A stretch of DNA of 64,000 bases from Cellulosilyticum sp. I15G10I2 (GCF_900095725.1 NZ_FMMP01000019.1:62001-126000), one strand, 5' to 3'. Shown: positions 8,527 through 19,789, counted from the first letter of the stretch. A program made the numbers and translations. The notes: a model not told the origin generated them from the sequence alone.

Positions 8527-9607
8527 TCAAGTTAAACCTAAAGTTGTTATAGGTATGTCAGGAGGCGTTGACAGTTCAGTAGCAGCCTATCTTTTAAAAG
8601 AACAAGGTTATGAAGTGATTGGCATGACCATGCAAATTTGGCAAAAAGATACTGAAGAAGATAAAGATGGTGGCTGCTGCGGACTATCAGCTGTTGATGA
8701 TGCAAGAAGAGTCTGTCAGAAGCTTGATATGCCTCACTATGTGATTAATTTTAGGGATGATTTTAAAAAGCACGTGATAGATTATTTCTTAGAGGAATAT
8801 CAAAATGCCAGAACGCCAAACCCATGTATTGCATGTAATCGTTATGTGAAGTGGGAGTCCATGTTAAAGAAGGCACTTCAAATAGGGGCGGATTATATCG
8901 CTACCGGCCATTATGCAAGAGTCTTAAAAGATGAAAATACAGGAAGGTATATGTTAAGAGCATCTAAAACCTTAGCGAAGGATCAGACGTATGCACTTTA
9001 TAATCTTTCTCAATATCAACTCGCACATACACTCATGCCACTTGGAGAATATACAAAAGACGAAGTGCGGGAAATCGCAAAACAAATAGGTCTTGCGGTA
9101 GCAACAAAACCAGATAGTCAAGAGATCTGTTTTGTTCCAGATAATGATTATGCAGGTTTTATTGAACAAGAAACCGGAAAAAAATCACAAAAAGGACACT
9201 TTGTTAATAAAAAAGGCAAAGTGATAGGCCAGCATAAGGGCATTATTCACTATACGATCGGGCAAAGAAAAGGCCTTGGATTATCACTTGGTAAACCTGC
9301 TTTTGTAACCCGGATCAACACAGAAAATAATACGATTAGTATAGGTGATAATGAGGACTTATTTACAACCACTGTTTATGCTAACCAACTTAATTTTATG
9401 CCCTTTGAAAAACTTGAAAAAGAATTAGTATGCTCAGCCAAGATCAGATACAGTCATAAGGCTGCACCCTGTATGATTAAGATGGTAGATGAAGAGACTC
9501 TTCTGTGTGAATTTGAAGAAAAACAAAGAGCGATTACCCCAGGACAGGCACTTGTTTTTTATGATAAAGATATTGTTATTGGTGGTGGCACTATTTTACA
9601 AAGATAG
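8519..9607 (+). CDS. mnmA: tRNA 2-thiouridylase MnmA
   Basis: MnmA activates U34 of Lys, Glu and Gln tRNAs with ATP and inserts sulfur received from the cysteine desulfurase, giving the 2-thiouridine of the wobble base. The 362-residue protein has the ATP pyrophosphatase P-loop [15 protein letters not shown], the nucleophile Cys103 in [18 protein letters not shown], the [10 protein letters not shown] segment and the second catalytic Cys204 in SQEICFVP. It overlaps nifU by 8 bp and closes the iscR operon, directly before a terminator. The length and both cysteines are normal. Confidence 0.96.
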   Translation: MANQVKPKVVIGMSGGVDSSVAAYLLKEQGYEVIGMTMQIWQKDTEEDKDGGCCGLSAVDDARRVCQKLDMPHYVINFRDDFKKHVIDYFLEEYQNARTPNPCIACNRYVKWESMLKKALQIGADYIATGHYARVLKDENTGRYMLRASKTLAKDQTYALYNLSQYQLAHTLMPLGEYTKDEVREIAKQIGLAVATKPDSQEICFVPDNDYAGFIEQETGKKSQKGHFVNKKGKVIGQHKGIIHYTIGQRKGLGLSLGKPAFVTRINTENNTISIGDNEDLFTTTVYANQLNFMPFEKLEKELVCSAKIRYSHKAAPCMIKMVDEETLLCEFEEKQRAITPGQALVFYDKDIVIGGGTILQR

Positions 9608-9629
9608 AGGAAATATATCCTCTTTTTTT
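9606..9629 (+). terminator. Terminator after mnmA
   Basis: AGAGGA (9606-9611) and TCCTCT (9618-9623) form a short stem overlapping the mnmA stop codon and are followed by a run of T. Confidence 0.75.
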
Positions 9630-9715
9630 GTGTATAAAAACGCCGTGTTTACGTAAATATAACAAAAACGGACAACCACGCTGATATTATTTATTAATAA
9701 AAATTAAAATATAAC

Positions 9716-9744
9716 TTGTTTCTCAAAAAAAACGATGATAAAAT
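9716..9744 (+). promoter_or_regulatory. Promoter of the Na/Pi cotransporter gene
   Basis: TTGTTT (9716-9721) and TAAAAT (9739-9744) are separated by exactly 17 bases, 36 bases upstream of the start codon. No Pho-box-like direct repeat was recognised. Confidence 0.6.
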
Positions 9745-9779
9745 GAGTCTGGATGTAAAACTAGCATGGGAGGATAATC

Positions 9780-11471
9780 ATGAATGAGATCGATTGGGTA
9801 AGCATAACTCTTGCATTTTTAGGAGGGTTTGGACTATTTCTTTTTGGGATGGAATACTTAGGGCAAGGTTTACAAAAAGCATCTGGAAGTCGCATGAAGA
9901 ATTTGTTAGGCGTTTTGACGAATAATAGGTTTTTAGGTGTTTTAGTAGGTGCAGGTGTTACAGCTCTTGTTCAGAGTTCATCTGCTTCAACAGTTATGGT
10001 TGTAGGCTTTGTAAATGCAGGACTTATGTCACTAAAACAAGCAGTTGGCGTAATTATGGGAGCAAATATAGGAACCACCACTACGGCTTGGATTGTATCA
10101 TTAGGTGAATGGACAACTTATTTAAAACCATCTGTAATAGCACCTGTAGCCATTATTGTAGGGGTTATATTTACAATGTTTTCTAAGAAACAAAAATTAA
10201 GAACTATTGGAGAAATTTTATTTGGATTTGGGGCACTCTTTCTAGGACTTGAAATGATGAGTGGTGCGGCCAAGCCTCTTAGAAATTTAGAAGAAGTTAA
10301 AAATTTATTTATAGCACTAGGCAGCCATCCGTTTTTAGGTATTTTAACAGGAACTATTGTAACCGCTGTTATTCAAAGCTCTTCAGCTTCTGTAGGGATT
10401 CTTCAAGCACTGGCTACTGCAGCGCTCGTACCTTGGAATGCTGCAATTTATATTATTTTAGGACAAAATATAGGGACTTGTATTACAGCTATTTTATCAA
10501 GTATTGGTGCCAATAAAAATGCTAAAAGAGCAGCAGCTATTCACTTAATGTTTAATGCTATTGGGACTGTAATATTTGTTATTATTGCACTTATTAGTTT
10601 TGAGTTTATAGTTCCAGAGCTTGGCGCCGTTAATATTGAAGTTACACAAATTGGTATTGTCCATACTGTTTTTAATGTAGCCTGTACCGTATTATTATTC
10701 CCATTTGCAGGACTGCTCGTATACTTTGCTGAAAAGCTTATATCTGGTAAAGAAGATATATCTGAAGGCGAGCTTCAGCACCTTGATGAACGTATTTTAG
10801 AAACACCATCTTTTGCGGTAGGCAATGCGATCAAAGAAGTGGTTCGTATGGGAAATATGTCTGTTCAAAATGCAAAAGCGGCCATGGAGGCTTTATATAA
10901 AAAAGATTCTGCTAAAGTACAAGAAGTATTTGACAGAGAAAAGATTATTAATCAATTGCAGCACGGTATTAATCATTATTTAGTTAAGCTTTCAAACGCT
11001 AACCTTTCTGAGCAGGAACATAGCACTATTACAGGGCTTTTTCATACTGTAAGTGATATTGAACGTGTAGGTGACCATGCAGAAAATATAGCAGAGCTTG
11101 CACAGCTTCTTGTGAAAGAATCACAGGAGTTTTCAGAGGTAGCAGTTCAGGAACTTAAAGAGATTACAGATATATCTATTAAATGTTTTGAACTAGCACT
11201 GCAAGCTTATGAGTTTGATGACAAGACTATTGCAAAAAAAGCGCTGCCACTAGAGCAGACTGTAGATAAACTAGAAGAAGTATTACGTTCAAGACATATT
11301 AAGCGTCTTGCAGAAAACAAATGCAGCTCTACAGCTGGCGTTATATTTCTAGATGTAATCAGCAACTTAGAACGTATATCAGACCATGCATCCAATATTG
11401 CAATGACTATACTAGATGAAAATAAATCACTTACAACAGAGGATATGGATCTATCGGCGATACTCGAATAA
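9780..11471 (+). CDS. Na/phosphate cotransporter with C-terminal PhoU-like domain
   Basis: This is a membrane protein of the NaPi-II/NptA-YjbB family that moves phosphate coupled to sodium. The first ~330 residues contain two homologous halves, each with the hallmark QSSSAS loop (ALVQSSSASTVM and AVIQSSSASVGI), among eight or more hydrophobic segments. Residues from about 350 on form two PhoU-type three-helix units (EVVRMGNMSVQNAKAAM..., DIERVGDHAENIAELA, NLERISDHASNIAMTI) that are cytosolic and probably regulatory. The 563-residue length is usual for the fused form. It is monocistronic, with its own promoter and a terminator behind it. The direction of transport cannot be told from sequence. 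Confidence 0.92.
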   Translation: MNEIDWVSITLAFLGGFGLFLFGMEYLGQGLQKASGSRMKNLLGVLTNNRFLGVLVGAGVTALVQSSSASTVMVVGFVNAGLMSLKQAVGVIMGANIGTTTTAWIVSLGEWTTYLKPSVIAPVAIIVGVIFTMFSKKQKLRTIGEILFGFGALFLGLEMMSGAAKPLRNLEEVKNLFIALGSHPFLGILTGTIVTAVIQSSSASVGILQALATAALVPWNAAIYIILGQNIGTCITAILSSIGANKNAKRAAAIHLMFNAIGTVIFVIIALISFEFIVPELGAVNIEVTQIGIVHTVFNVACTVLLFPFAGLLVYFAEKLISGKEDISEGELQHLDERILETPSFAVGNAIKEVVRMGNMSVQNAKAAMEALYKKDSAKVQEVFDREKIINQLQHGINHYLVKLSNANLSEQEHSTITGLFHTVSDIERVGDHAENIAELAQLLVKESQEFSEVAVQELKEITDISIKCFELALQAYEFDDKTIAKKALPLEQTVDKLEEVLRSRHIKRLAENKCSSTAGVIFLDVISNLERISDHASNIAMTILDENKSLTTEDMDLSAILE

Positions 11472-11481
11472 AAATTTTAAC

Positions 11482-11519
11482 AAACACTCTACTGGGAAAT
11501 ACCTATGTAGGGTGTTTTA
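11482..11519 (+). terminator. Terminator after the Na/Pi gene
   Basis: AAACACTCTAC (11482-11492) pairs with GTAGGGTGTTT (11507-11517), including G-T pairs, and runs into TTTTAT. Confidence 0.7.
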
Positions 11520-11637
11520 TATTTATTAAAAAGTTGTATAAACTTACTTGTAAGGATTTATACTATTTAAAAGTCCATGCTTTTAGCGTGAGTATGTTGA
11601 TGATAAAAATTTATATTATAAATTTGTAAAAATACCA

Positions 11638-11666
11638 TTGATTTATATGGAAAAATTGTATAAAAT
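11638..11666 (+). promoter_or_regulatory. Promoter of the cggR-glycolytic operon
   Basis: TTGATT (11638-11643) and TAAAAT (11661-11666) lie 17 bases apart, immediately upstream of the CggR operator. Confidence 0.6.
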
Positions 11667-11673
11667 AGAACCA

Positions 11674-11709
11674 TGGGACATAAAGTAAGTATGTGGGATA
11701 AAAGTGTTC
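11674..11709 (+). promoter_or_regulatory. Candidate CggR operator (36 bp, bipartite)
   Basis: The sequence fits the arrangement known for the B. subtilis CggR operator, two CGGGAC-N6-TGTC units joined by N4. Here the order is TGGGAC (11674), six bases, TAAG, four bases, TGGGAT (11694), six bases, GTTC (to 11709), with the same total length of 36. It lies between the -10 box and the cggR ribosome binding site, as expected for autorepression relieved by fructose-1,6-bisphosphate. Confidence 0.75.
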
Positions 11710-11724
11710 CCAAGGAGTATGACA

Positions 11725-12762
11725 ATGCAAAATACTGTATACGCATTAGAAAAACTACTTCCGGAGGCAATTAGGTTGTTTAAGGAGAGATATCTTCTTC
11801 TGCAAACAATATTAGAATGTGGGCCAATAGGCAGAAGGGGTCTTGCTTCAATACTGGATCTTTCAGAAAGAACCATTAGAAAAGAAGTGGATGTACTTAC
11901 AGAACAGGGACTTATACACATTTCACATCTTGGCATAGTAATTGCGGAAGAAGGCGAAAAACTACTAGATACACTCTACCTTCCGCTTCAAATGTTAGAA
12001 GAGTTTTCAGCGTTAGAGAAGGATGTAAGTGCATTATTAGATTTAAAGCAAGCTATTATTGTTAAAGGTAATGTAGATACAAATGAAGAGGTCAAAAATA
12101 AGCTTGGTAGGGCTTGTGCAAGCGTACTTAGTTCCGTTTTAAAGGACGATACCACCATGGCTATAACGGGTGGAACAACGATTTTTAAGATGGTTGAATC
12201 CATGCCTAAACAGCATTATCACTATAAAAACCTTATGGTTATACCTGCTAGAGGCAGTGTAGGCAATAAAGCTGAGTTTCAGGCTAATACTGTAGCAGTT
12301 GAGCTGGCTAAGCGGTTAGGCGCTGACTATGAACTTTTGACAATTCCTGACAATCTCAGTACGCAGTCTATTAATTTAATTAAAAGTGAGCCACAAATAC
12401 AAAAAATATTGCAAAAAATAGCAAAAACAGATATTATAATATTTGGAATAGGCAATGCAATGAAAATGGCTACACGCAGAAAAGAGTCTGAAGAGGTATT
12501 AAATATACTGACACAAAAGCAGGCGACAGCTGAAGCTTTTAGACATTATTTTGATGCCAAAGGACAAGTCGTTTATGCGACACAGTCTATAGGTGTTGCA
12601 CCAGATATTGCCAGAACTATTCCTATAAAAATAGCAGTGGCAGGTGGTGTATCTAAGGCAAACGCTATTTTAGCCACAAGAGCATTACTAAAGAATAGTT
12701 ACCTTATACTTGATGAGGCAGCTGCAAGAGAAATTGTTAAAAAAATGACGCATGATATTTAA
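11725..12762 (+). CDS. cggR: Central glycolytic genes regulator CggR (SorC family)
   Basis: This SorC/DeoR-family repressor of the lower-glycolysis operon would have its sugar-phosphate domain bind fructose-1,6-bisphosphate. The 345-residue protein has an N-terminal winged helix (GRRGLASILDLSERTIRKEVD). A SorC effector domain of ~250 residues follows, with MAITGGTTIFKMVE, the IPARG loop and a C-terminal ARTIPIKIAVAGG segment. The start chosen is the ATG at 11725, seven bases after AAGGAG; the ATG at 11719 and the GTG at 11704 are too close to or upstream of that site. The gene sits directly before gap and behind a matching operator, which confirms the assignment beyond the family level. Confidence 0.93.
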   Translation: MQNTVYALEKLLPEAIRLFKERYLLLQTILECGPIGRRGLASILDLSERTIRKEVDVLTEQGLIHISHLGIVIAEEGEKLLDTLYLPLQMLEEFSALEKDVSALLDLKQAIIVKGNVDTNEEVKNKLGRACASVLSSVLKDDTTMAITGGTTIFKMVESMPKQHYHYKNLMVIPARGSVGNKAEFQANTVAVELAKRLGADYELLTIPDNLSTQSINLIKSEPQIQKILQKIAKTDIIIFGIGNAMKMATRRKESEEVLNILTQKQATAEAFRHYFDAKGQVVYATQSIGVAPDIARTIPIKIAVAGGVSKANAILATRALLKNSYLILDEAAAREIVKKMTHDI

Positions 12763-12874
12763 AAAAGTAAAGTGATAATCAAATGTATTTGGTATCATAT
12801 CGCTATAGGCAGTACATACTATTTAATGGCGATTTGAATATAAATTTAAAAGAAATCTCAAGGAGGAACCAATA

Positions 12875-13882
12875 ATGGCTGTAAAAGTAGCAATTAATGG
12901 ATTTGGACGTATCGGACGTCTTGCATTTAGACAAATGTTTGGTGCACAAGGATATGAAGTAGTAGCAATCAATGATTTAACAAATGCTAAGACACTCGCA
13001 CACTTATTAAAATATGACTCAGCTCAAGGCAGATATGGCAAAGCAGTAGAAGCAACTGAAGATTCAATCGTAGTAGACGGTAAAGAAATTAAAATTTACG
13101 CAGAAAGAGACCCTAAAAACTTACCTTGGGGAGATCTTGCAGTAGATGTTGTACTTGAGTGTACAGGATTCTTTGCAGATAAAACTAAAGCAGAAGCTCA
13201 TATTACAGCAGGTGCTAAAAAAGTTGTTATTTCTGCACCAGCTACAGGAGATCTTAAAACTGTAGTATTCAATGTAAATCATGATATCTTAGATGGTTCA
13301 GAAACAGTTATTTCAGCTGCTTCTTGTACTACAAACTGTTTAGCACCTATGGCTAAAGCTCTTAACGATTTAGCTGCAGTAGAAAAAGGTTTCATGACAA
13401 CTATCCATGCTTACACAAACGATCAAAATACATTAGATGGTCCTCACGGCAAAGGTGATTTAAGACGTGCTAGAGCTGCGGCTGCTAACATCGTTCCTAA
13501 CACAACAGGTGCTGCAAAAGCTATCGGTCTTGTTATTCCAACACTTGCTGGTAAATTAGACGGAGCTGCTCAACGTGTACCAGTTATCACTGGTTCTATT
13601 ACAGAACTTGTTGCAGTTGTTAATGGAAAAATAACTAAAGATGATGTTAATGCTGCTATGAAAGCTGCTGCAAATGATTCATTTGGTTACACAGAAGAGG
13701 AATTAGTATCTTCAGATATCATTGGTATCACATACGGTTCTTTATTTGATGCAACACAAACAAAAGTGACAGATCTTGGAGATAAAACTTTAGTTAAAGT
13801 TGTTTCTTGGTATGACAATGAAAATTCATACACTAGCCAAATGGTTAGAACTATTAAATATTTCGCTGAAAACAGTAAATAA
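12875..13882 (+). CDS. gap: Glyceraldehyde-3-phosphate dehydrogenase
   Basis: NAD-dependent GAPDH oxidises and phosphorylates glyceraldehyde-3-phosphate to 1,3-bisphosphoglycerate. The 335-residue protein has the Rossmann start [14 protein letters not shown], the catalytic [12 protein letters not shown] with Cys151, the HAYTNDQ segment, and the C-terminal [15 protein letters not shown]. Codon choice is more biased than in neighbouring genes, as expected for a highly expressed enzyme. It has a strong AAGGAGG site and lies 112 bp after cggR. The stop codon lies inside an 18-bp tandem repeat (13877-13920). Confidence 0.97.
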   Translation: MAVKVAINGFGRIGRLAFRQMFGAQGYEVVAINDLTNAKTLAHLLKYDSAQGRYGKAVEATEDSIVVDGKEIKIYAERDPKNLPWGDLAVDVVLECTGFFADKTKAEAHITAGAKKVVISAPATGDLKTVVFNVNHDILDGSETVISAASCTTNCLAPMAKALNDLAAVEKGFMTTIHAYTNDQNTLDGPHGKGDLRRARAAAANIVPNTTGAAKAIGLVIPTLAGKLDGAAQRVPVITGSITELVAVVNGKITKDDVNAAMKAAANDSFGYTEEELVSSDIIGITYGSLFDATQTKVTDLGDKTLVKVVSWYDNENSYTSQMVRTIKYFAENSK

Positions 13883-13920
13883 GATTTACTGAGTAAATAA
13901 GATTTACTAAGCAAATAAGG
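13877..13920 (+). repeat. 18-bp tandem repeat at the 3' end of gap
   Basis: AAATAAGATTTACTGAGT (13877-13894) is followed by AAATAAGATTTACTAAGC (13895-13912) and a partial third unit, AAATAAGG. The gap stop codon (TAA, 13880-13882) lies in the first unit, so the repeat duplicates in-frame stop codons. The remaining 110 bases to pgk contain a G/C-rich segment (GGGTCC...GGGCCC with a T run after it) that may act as an attenuator. Confidence 0.7.
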
Positions 13921-14036
13921 TGTAAATTACTCAACTAAAAAAGATCCATAATGGGTCCGGTCTTGTAGGTTAGACTATAGGGCTGGGCCCTTTTTGATTA
14001 TAAAATATTATTTATTTTCGGAAGGAGATTATTAAA

Positions 14037-15251
14037 ATGTTAAATAAAAAAACAGTAGAAAACTTACAAGGCCTTGCTGGTAAAAAAGTACTCGTACGCT
14101 GCGACTTTAACGTACCTCTTAAAGAAGGCGTAATCCAAAATGAAAACCGTATCGTAGGGGCACTTCCAACGATTAAAAAATTAATGGAACAAGGGGCAAA
14201 AGTAATCCTTTGCTCTCACCTTGGTAAACCAAAAGGAGAAGCTAAACCAGAGCTTTCACTGGCACCAGTTGCAGAAAGTCTTTCTAAACATTTAGGCACA
14301 GCGGTTAAATTTGCTGATGATAACGAAGTTGTAGGTGCTGCTACAAAAGCTATGGCAGCTGAACTACAGAATGGTGAAGTGATGCTTCTTCAAAACACGC
14401 GTTATAGAGCAGAAGAAACAAAATATGGTAAAGATGAAGCAGCTGAGGGCTATGCAAAAGAACTTGCAGCGCTTTGTGATAATGAAGTATTTGTAAATGA
14501 CGCTTTTGGTACAGCTCATCGTGCACACTGCTCAAACGTTGGTGTAACAAAATTCACTAAAGAAAATGCAGTAGGTTACTTAATGGAAAAAGAAATCAAA
14601 TTCCTTGGAGAAGCTGTAGAAAATCCAGTGCGTCCTTTCGTAGCCATTCTTGGTGGTGCCAAAGTTTCAGATAAAATCAATGTTATTAACAACCTGCTTG
14701 AAAAAGTAGATATACTTATTATTGGTGGAGGAATGGCTTACACATTCCTTAAAGCACAAGGACAAGAAATTGGTGGTTCACTTCTTGAAGAAGATAAAAT
14801 GGACTACGCACTAGAGATGATCAAAAAAGCAGAAGCTAAAGGCGTAAAACTTTTACTGCCAGTTGACCATGTTATCGGAAAAGAATTTTCTAATGATACA
14901 GAGTTCAAAACAGTAGAAACGATTGAAGCGGGTTGGTCAGGATTTGATATTGGTCCAAAAACAATCGCTCTTTACATGGAGGCTTTAAATGGTGCTAAAA
15001 CAGTAGTTTGGAACGGACCGATGGGTGTATTTGAATTCTCAAACTTTGCAGAAGGTACGCTAAAAGTAGCAGAAGCTCTTGCAAACTTAGAAGGCGCAAC
15101 GACTGTAATCGGTGGCGGAGACTCTGTAAATGCTGTTAAACGTTTAGGTTTTGCAGATAAAATGAGCCATATTTCAACAGGAGGCGGTGCAAGTCTTGAG
15201 TTCTTAGAAGGTAAAGAACTTCCAGGAGTAGCAGCAGCTGATAACAAATAA
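14037..15251 (+). CDS. pgk: Phosphoglycerate kinase
   Basis: This enzyme transfers phosphate from 1,3-bisphosphoglycerate to ADP. The 404-residue protein has the N-terminal [11 protein letters not shown] substrate motif, SHLGKPKG and [10 protein letters not shown]. In the C-terminal half it has the nucleotide-binding [18 protein letters not shown] and the glycine-rich GGGDSVNAV and [13 protein letters not shown] loops. It is slightly longer than the common ~395 residues owing to the alanine-rich tail. The ribosome binding site is GGAAGGAG. It is the third gene of the glycolytic operon; the gap to tpiA is unusually structured. Confidence 0.97.
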   Translation: MLNKKTVENLQGLAGKKVLVRCDFNVPLKEGVIQNENRIVGALPTIKKLMEQGAKVILCSHLGKPKGEAKPELSLAPVAESLSKHLGTAVKFADDNEVVGAATKAMAAELQNGEVMLLQNTRYRAEETKYGKDEAAEGYAKELAALCDNEVFVNDAFGTAHRAHCSNVGVTKFTKENAVGYLMEKEIKFLGEAVENPVRPFVAILGGAKVSDKINVINNLLEKVDILIIGGGMAYTFLKAQGQEIGGSLLEEDKMDYALEMIKKAEAKGVKLLLPVDHVIGKEFSNDTEFKTVETIEAGWSGFDIGPKTIALYMEALNGAKTVVWNGPMGVFEFSNFAEGTLKVAEALANLEGATTVIGGGDSVNAVKRLGFADKMSHISTGGGASLEFLEGKELPGVAAADNK

Positions 15252-15285
15252 TTCTATCTATTTATCTATTAGTGCAGCTTAAATC

Positions 15286-15306
15286 TCCCACTTTTTCAAG
15301 TGGGAG
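15286..15306 (+). other. Hairpin after pgk without T run
   Basis: CTCCCACTT (15286-15294) pairs perfectly with AAGTGGGAG (15298-15306). There is no uridine tract, so it is more likely an mRNA-stabilising or processing hairpin than a full terminator. tpiA is read from the same strand downstream. Confidence 0.5.
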
Positions 15307-15330
15307 TATTATGAGATTATTCTACTTATA

Positions 15331-15436
15331 GATTTCACATTTTAGGTTTAATTTCTTCACGAGGTTATTTAATGTGAAATCATTCTGAGAAACAATTTTT
15401 AGTAAATGAATAACTTAAATTTATAGATTGTTTCTC
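15331..15436 (+). repeat. Two consecutive long-loop inverted repeats before tpiA; first is copy 2 of the dispersed repeat
   Basis: GATTTCACATT (15331-15341) pairs with AATGTGAAATC (15371-15381). Six bases later GAGAAACAAT (15387-15396) pairs perfectly with ATTGTTTCTC (15427-15436). Both have loops of about 30 nt. The first is the reverse-orientation relative of the element at 4420-4495, including flanking sequence. The second stem ends 31 bases before the tpiA start. Confidence 0.6.
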
Positions 15437-15467
15437 TATATAAAATACAATTAAAAGGAGAAAGATC

Positions 15468-16211
15468 ATGCGTAAAAAAATCGTAGCAGGTAATTGGAAA
15501 ATGAACATGTCTCCAGCAAAAGCTGTAGCACTTATTGGGACTTTAAAAGATAAAATTAATGTGACAGATGTAGATGTAGTTGTATGCCCTCCTTACGTGG
15601 CACTTCCAGCGGTATTAGAAGCTGTTAAAGGAACTAACATTCAAGTTGGTGCACAAAATATGTATTTTGAAGAAAGCGGCGCTTATACAGGAGAAATTGC
15701 ACCTGATATGCTCGTAGAGCTTGGTGTTAAATATGTTATCATTGGTCACTCAGAAAGAAGACAATACTTCGCTGAAACAGATGTAACAGTTAATAAAAAA
15801 GTTAAAAAAGCTATTGAACATAAGTTAGTACCTATCCTTTGTGTGGGTGAGAGCTTAGAAGAAAGAGAACAAGGTATTACAATTGATCTTGTACGTCTTC
15901 AGACAAAAGTAGCACTTAAAGATGTAGCGGCTGAAGATGCAAAAGGCGTAGTTATAGCGTATGAACCTATTTGGGCAATAGGTACAGGCAGAACAGCTAC
16001 ATCAGCTCAGGCAGAAGAAGTATGTAAAGCTATAAGAGAAGTTGTAGCTGAAATATACAGCCAGGAAGTAGCAGATGCAGTAAGAGTACAATACGGCGGT
16101 TCTGTAAATGGAGCTAATGCTAACGAGTTATTTAACATGGGAAATATCGATGGTGGTTTAGTAGGTGGCGCAAGTCTTAAAGAAGAATTTGTCTCTATTG
16201 TAAACTACTAA
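15468..16211 (+). CDS. tpiA: Triosephosphate isomerase
   Basis: This TIM-barrel enzyme interconverts dihydroxyacetone phosphate and glyceraldehyde-3-phosphate. It has 247 residues, a normal length. Visible catalytic elements are AGNWKMN (Lys near residue 12), [11 protein letters not shown] (the electrophilic His) and [14 protein letters not shown] (the general-base Glu and the start of loop 6), followed by the phosphate-binding [11 protein letters not shown]. The ribosome binding site AAGGAGAAAG is good. gpmI follows after 19 bases. Confidence 0.97.
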   Translation: MRKKIVAGNWKMNMSPAKAVALIGTLKDKINVTDVDVVVCPPYVALPAVLEAVKGTNIQVGAQNMYFEESGAYTGEIAPDMLVELGVKYVIIGHSERRQYFAETDVTVNKKVKKAIEHKLVPILCVGESLEEREQGITIDLVRLQTKVALKDVAAEDAKGVVIAYEPIWAIGTGRTATSAQAEEVCKAIREVVAEIYSQEVADAVRVQYGGSVNGANANELFNMGNIDGGLVGGASLKEEFVSIVNY

Positions 16212-16230
16212 GATTTAAAGGAGAAAAATA

Positions 16231-17766
16231 ATGAGCAAACAAACAACGTTGCTGTTAATACTCGATGGATTCGGTATTAACGATAAATGTGAAGCCAATG
16301 CAATATGCGAAGCCAACAAGCCTCACATAGATCGTATTATGAAACAGTATCCTACTGTAAAAGGTTATGCAAGTGGGATGGCAGTAGGTCTTCCAGATGG
16401 ACAAATGGGTAACTCAGAAGTGGGACACCTTAATATGGGCGCAGGCCGCACTGTTTATCAAGAACTTACACGTATTACAAAAGCTATTCAGGATGGGGAC
16501 TTTTTTACAAATAAAGCCCTAAGTGAAGGCATGCAAAAGTGTAAAGATAAGGGCACTGCACTGCACTTATTCGGACTTCTTTCTGATGGCGGGGTACACA
16601 GCCATATTACACATGTTTATGGACTTTTAGAAATGGCTAAAAAAATCGGCTTAACAAAAGTTTATTTACATCTATTCTTAGATGGACGTGACACACCGCC
16701 TACATCTGGCAAAAGCTATGCCGAAAGCTTAGTGGCTAAGATGCAGGAGATTGGCGTAGGTGAAGTGGCAACAGTATCAGGCAGATACTATGCAATGGAC
16801 CGTGACAACAGATGGGACCGTGTAGAAAAAGCTTATAATGCTATAGCATATGGCCAAGGTGAAGAGGCATCTGACGCAGTAGCTGCTATTGCAGACTCTT
16901 ATGCTAAAGACGTAAATGATGAGTTTGTACTGCCAACAGTTATTACTAAAGATGGTGCGCCAGTAGCTAAACTTTCAGAAAATGACACAGCGATCTTCTT
17001 TAACTTTAGACCAGACAGAGCCCGTGAGCTTACAAGAGTATTCTGTGATCCAGAGTTTAGTGGTTTTAAAAGAGACAGAATCCCTGTACATTTTGTAACT
17101 TTTACGCAGTATGATATTACTATTCCAAATAAAGAAGTTGCTTTTGCACCTCAAACTTTATCAAACACTTTTGGAGAGTATTTAGCGCAGTGCGGCAAAA
17201 CACAGCTGCGTATTGCTGAAACAGAAAAATATGCACATGTTACATTCTTCTTTAATGGTGGCGTAGAAGAGCCTAATCATGGAGAAGAAAGAAAACTCAT
17301 TCCATCGCCTAAAGTTGCAACCTATGATCTTAAACCAGAGATGAGTGTTTTCGAGGTAGCTGATGCACTTGAAGAATCTATTAGATCAGGTCAATATGAT
17401 GTGATTGTAGCAAACTTTGCAAATCCAGACATGGTAGGACATACAGGTATCATGTCAGCTGCTAAAGCAGCTATAGAAGCAGTGGATAAGGCGGTAGGGC
17501 AGGTAATTACAGCTATTGAAGAAACAAATGGCTATGCCTTTATCTGTGCAGACCACGGCAATGCAGAGCAAATGATTGATTATACAAATAATGAACCATT
17601 TACAGCACATACAATTAATCCTGTACCCTTTGTCCTTGTGAATTACAAAGAGGGTGTAACGCTTAAAGAAGGCGGCAAGCTTGCAGATATAGCGCCAACA
17701 CTTCTTGAGATGATGGGAATGGATAAACCAGCAGAAATGACTGGGGAGTCTTTACTTCAAAAGTAG
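16231..17766 (+). CDS. gpmI: 2,3-bisphosphoglycerate-independent phosphoglycerate mutase
   Basis: This Mn-dependent mutase of the alkaline-phosphatase superfamily converts 3- to 2-phosphoglycerate. The 511-residue protein begins with LLILDGFGIN (metal ligand Asp). It carries the phospho-serine in MGNSEVGHLNMGAGR, the FLDGRDTPP and RYYAMDRDNRW substrate motifs, NFANPDMVGHTG and the C-terminal metal motif ADHGNAEQM. It is tightly linked to tpiA. A terminator and a 450-bp gap separate it from eno, which may therefore be a separate unit with its own promoter. Confidence 0.97.
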   Translation: MSKQTTLLLILDGFGINDKCEANAICEANKPHIDRIMKQYPTVKGYASGMAVGLPDGQMGNSEVGHLNMGAGRTVYQELTRITKAIQDGDFFTNKALSEGMQKCKDKGTALHLFGLLSDGGVHSHITHVYGLLEMAKKIGLTKVYLHLFLDGRDTPPTSGKSYAESLVAKMQEIGVGEVATVSGRYYAMDRDNRWDRVEKAYNAIAYGQGEEASDAVAAIADSYAKDVNDEFVLPTVITKDGAPVAKLSENDTAIFFNFRPDRARELTRVFCDPEFSGFKRDRIPVHFVTFTQYDITIPNKEVAFAPQTLSNTFGEYLAQCGKTQLRIAETEKYAHVTFFFNGGVEEPNHGEERKLIPSPKVATYDLKPEMSVFEVADALEESIRSGQYDVIVANFANPDMVGHTGIMSAAKAAIEAVDKAVGQVITAIEETNGYAFICADHGNAEQMIDYTNNEPFTAHTINPVPFVLVNYKEGVTLKEGGKLADIAPTLLEMMGMDKPAEMTGESLLQK

Positions 17767-17801
17767 CAATATAGCAATATGAATTACAATCTAAAAGATT
17801 A

Positions 17802-17847
17802 AAAATAGTGCGTCATGTCTTATATAAAGGCTGATGCGCTATTTTTT
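17802..17847 (+). terminator. Terminator after gpmI
   Basis: AAAATAGTGCGTCA (17802-17815) pairs with TGATGCGCTATTTT (from 17832), and the downstream arm ends in six T. Confidence 0.75.
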
Positions 17848-17894
17848 ATTAAATTAAAGGGGTAATGGAGTATTAAATGTTACTGGCAAACGGG

Positions 17895-17936
17895 CCGCGA
17901 GGGGGGGGGAGGATAGCTATACTCCCCCTCTTGCGG
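17895..17936. other. G/C-rich hairpin in the gpmI-eno gap
   Basis: CCGCGA followed by nine G, then GATAGCTATA, then CTCCCCCTCTTGCGG, makes an imperfect hairpin in an otherwise A/T-rich interval. The rest of the 450-bp gap (17848-18217) has no protein gene. Only a weak promoter-like pair (TTGGCT at 18159, TAGAAT at 18185) and the eno ribosome binding site GGGAGG (18204-18209) are visible. Confidence 0.45.
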
Positions 17937-18187
17937 ACGTTGTCAAGGAACTGCATCCACAGTTATTCTTTTTTAGCATTATCAAAAACAGATGTAAAAA
18001 CAGAGAAATACTTAAACAATTTATTGAAATTATACCTTGATATAAGTTTGTAAATATGTCAACATATAGATATAAGAAATAGCTCATACAAGTGTAGCGA
18101 TGATTTTCTTAAGAAGTCAGTTAAAAGCAGGAATAAGTAAACACTTATGATGCATAAATTGGCTTTAATGCGGTAAAAATAGTTTAG

Positions 18188-19537
<1,350 letters not shown>

Positions 19538-19554
19538 TTATTTATTAAAATATA

Positions 19555-19584
19555 TGGGTTTAGGACTTCCTAAGCCCAATTTTT
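19555..19584 (+). terminator. Terminator after eno
   Basis: TGGGTTTAGG (19555-19564) pairs with CCTAAGCCCA (19569-19578) across a 4-nt loop and is followed by TTTTTATT. Confidence 0.8.
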
Positions 19585-19723
19585 ATTCTTTTTAAACGGG
19601 TTATACAAAAACACATTTATAGGTTGAGCTATACAGGTTATACATATAATGGATAATGACTAATTAGTCAATGTGTTGGTATTCGTCAAGGAATAAACTT
19701 AAAAATATATAAAATATTGTTAA

Positions 19724-19752
19724 TTGTTTTATCAAGTAGCTTATTATATAAT
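19724..19752 (+). promoter_or_regulatory. Promoter of the Yip1-type gene
   Basis: TTGTTT (19724-19729) and a perfect TATAAT (19747-19752) are separated by 17 bases, 38 bases before the preferred start codon. Confidence 0.65.
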
Positions 19753-19789
19753 AAATACGATTAAATAAATAAAGATGGGGGAAGCTAAA

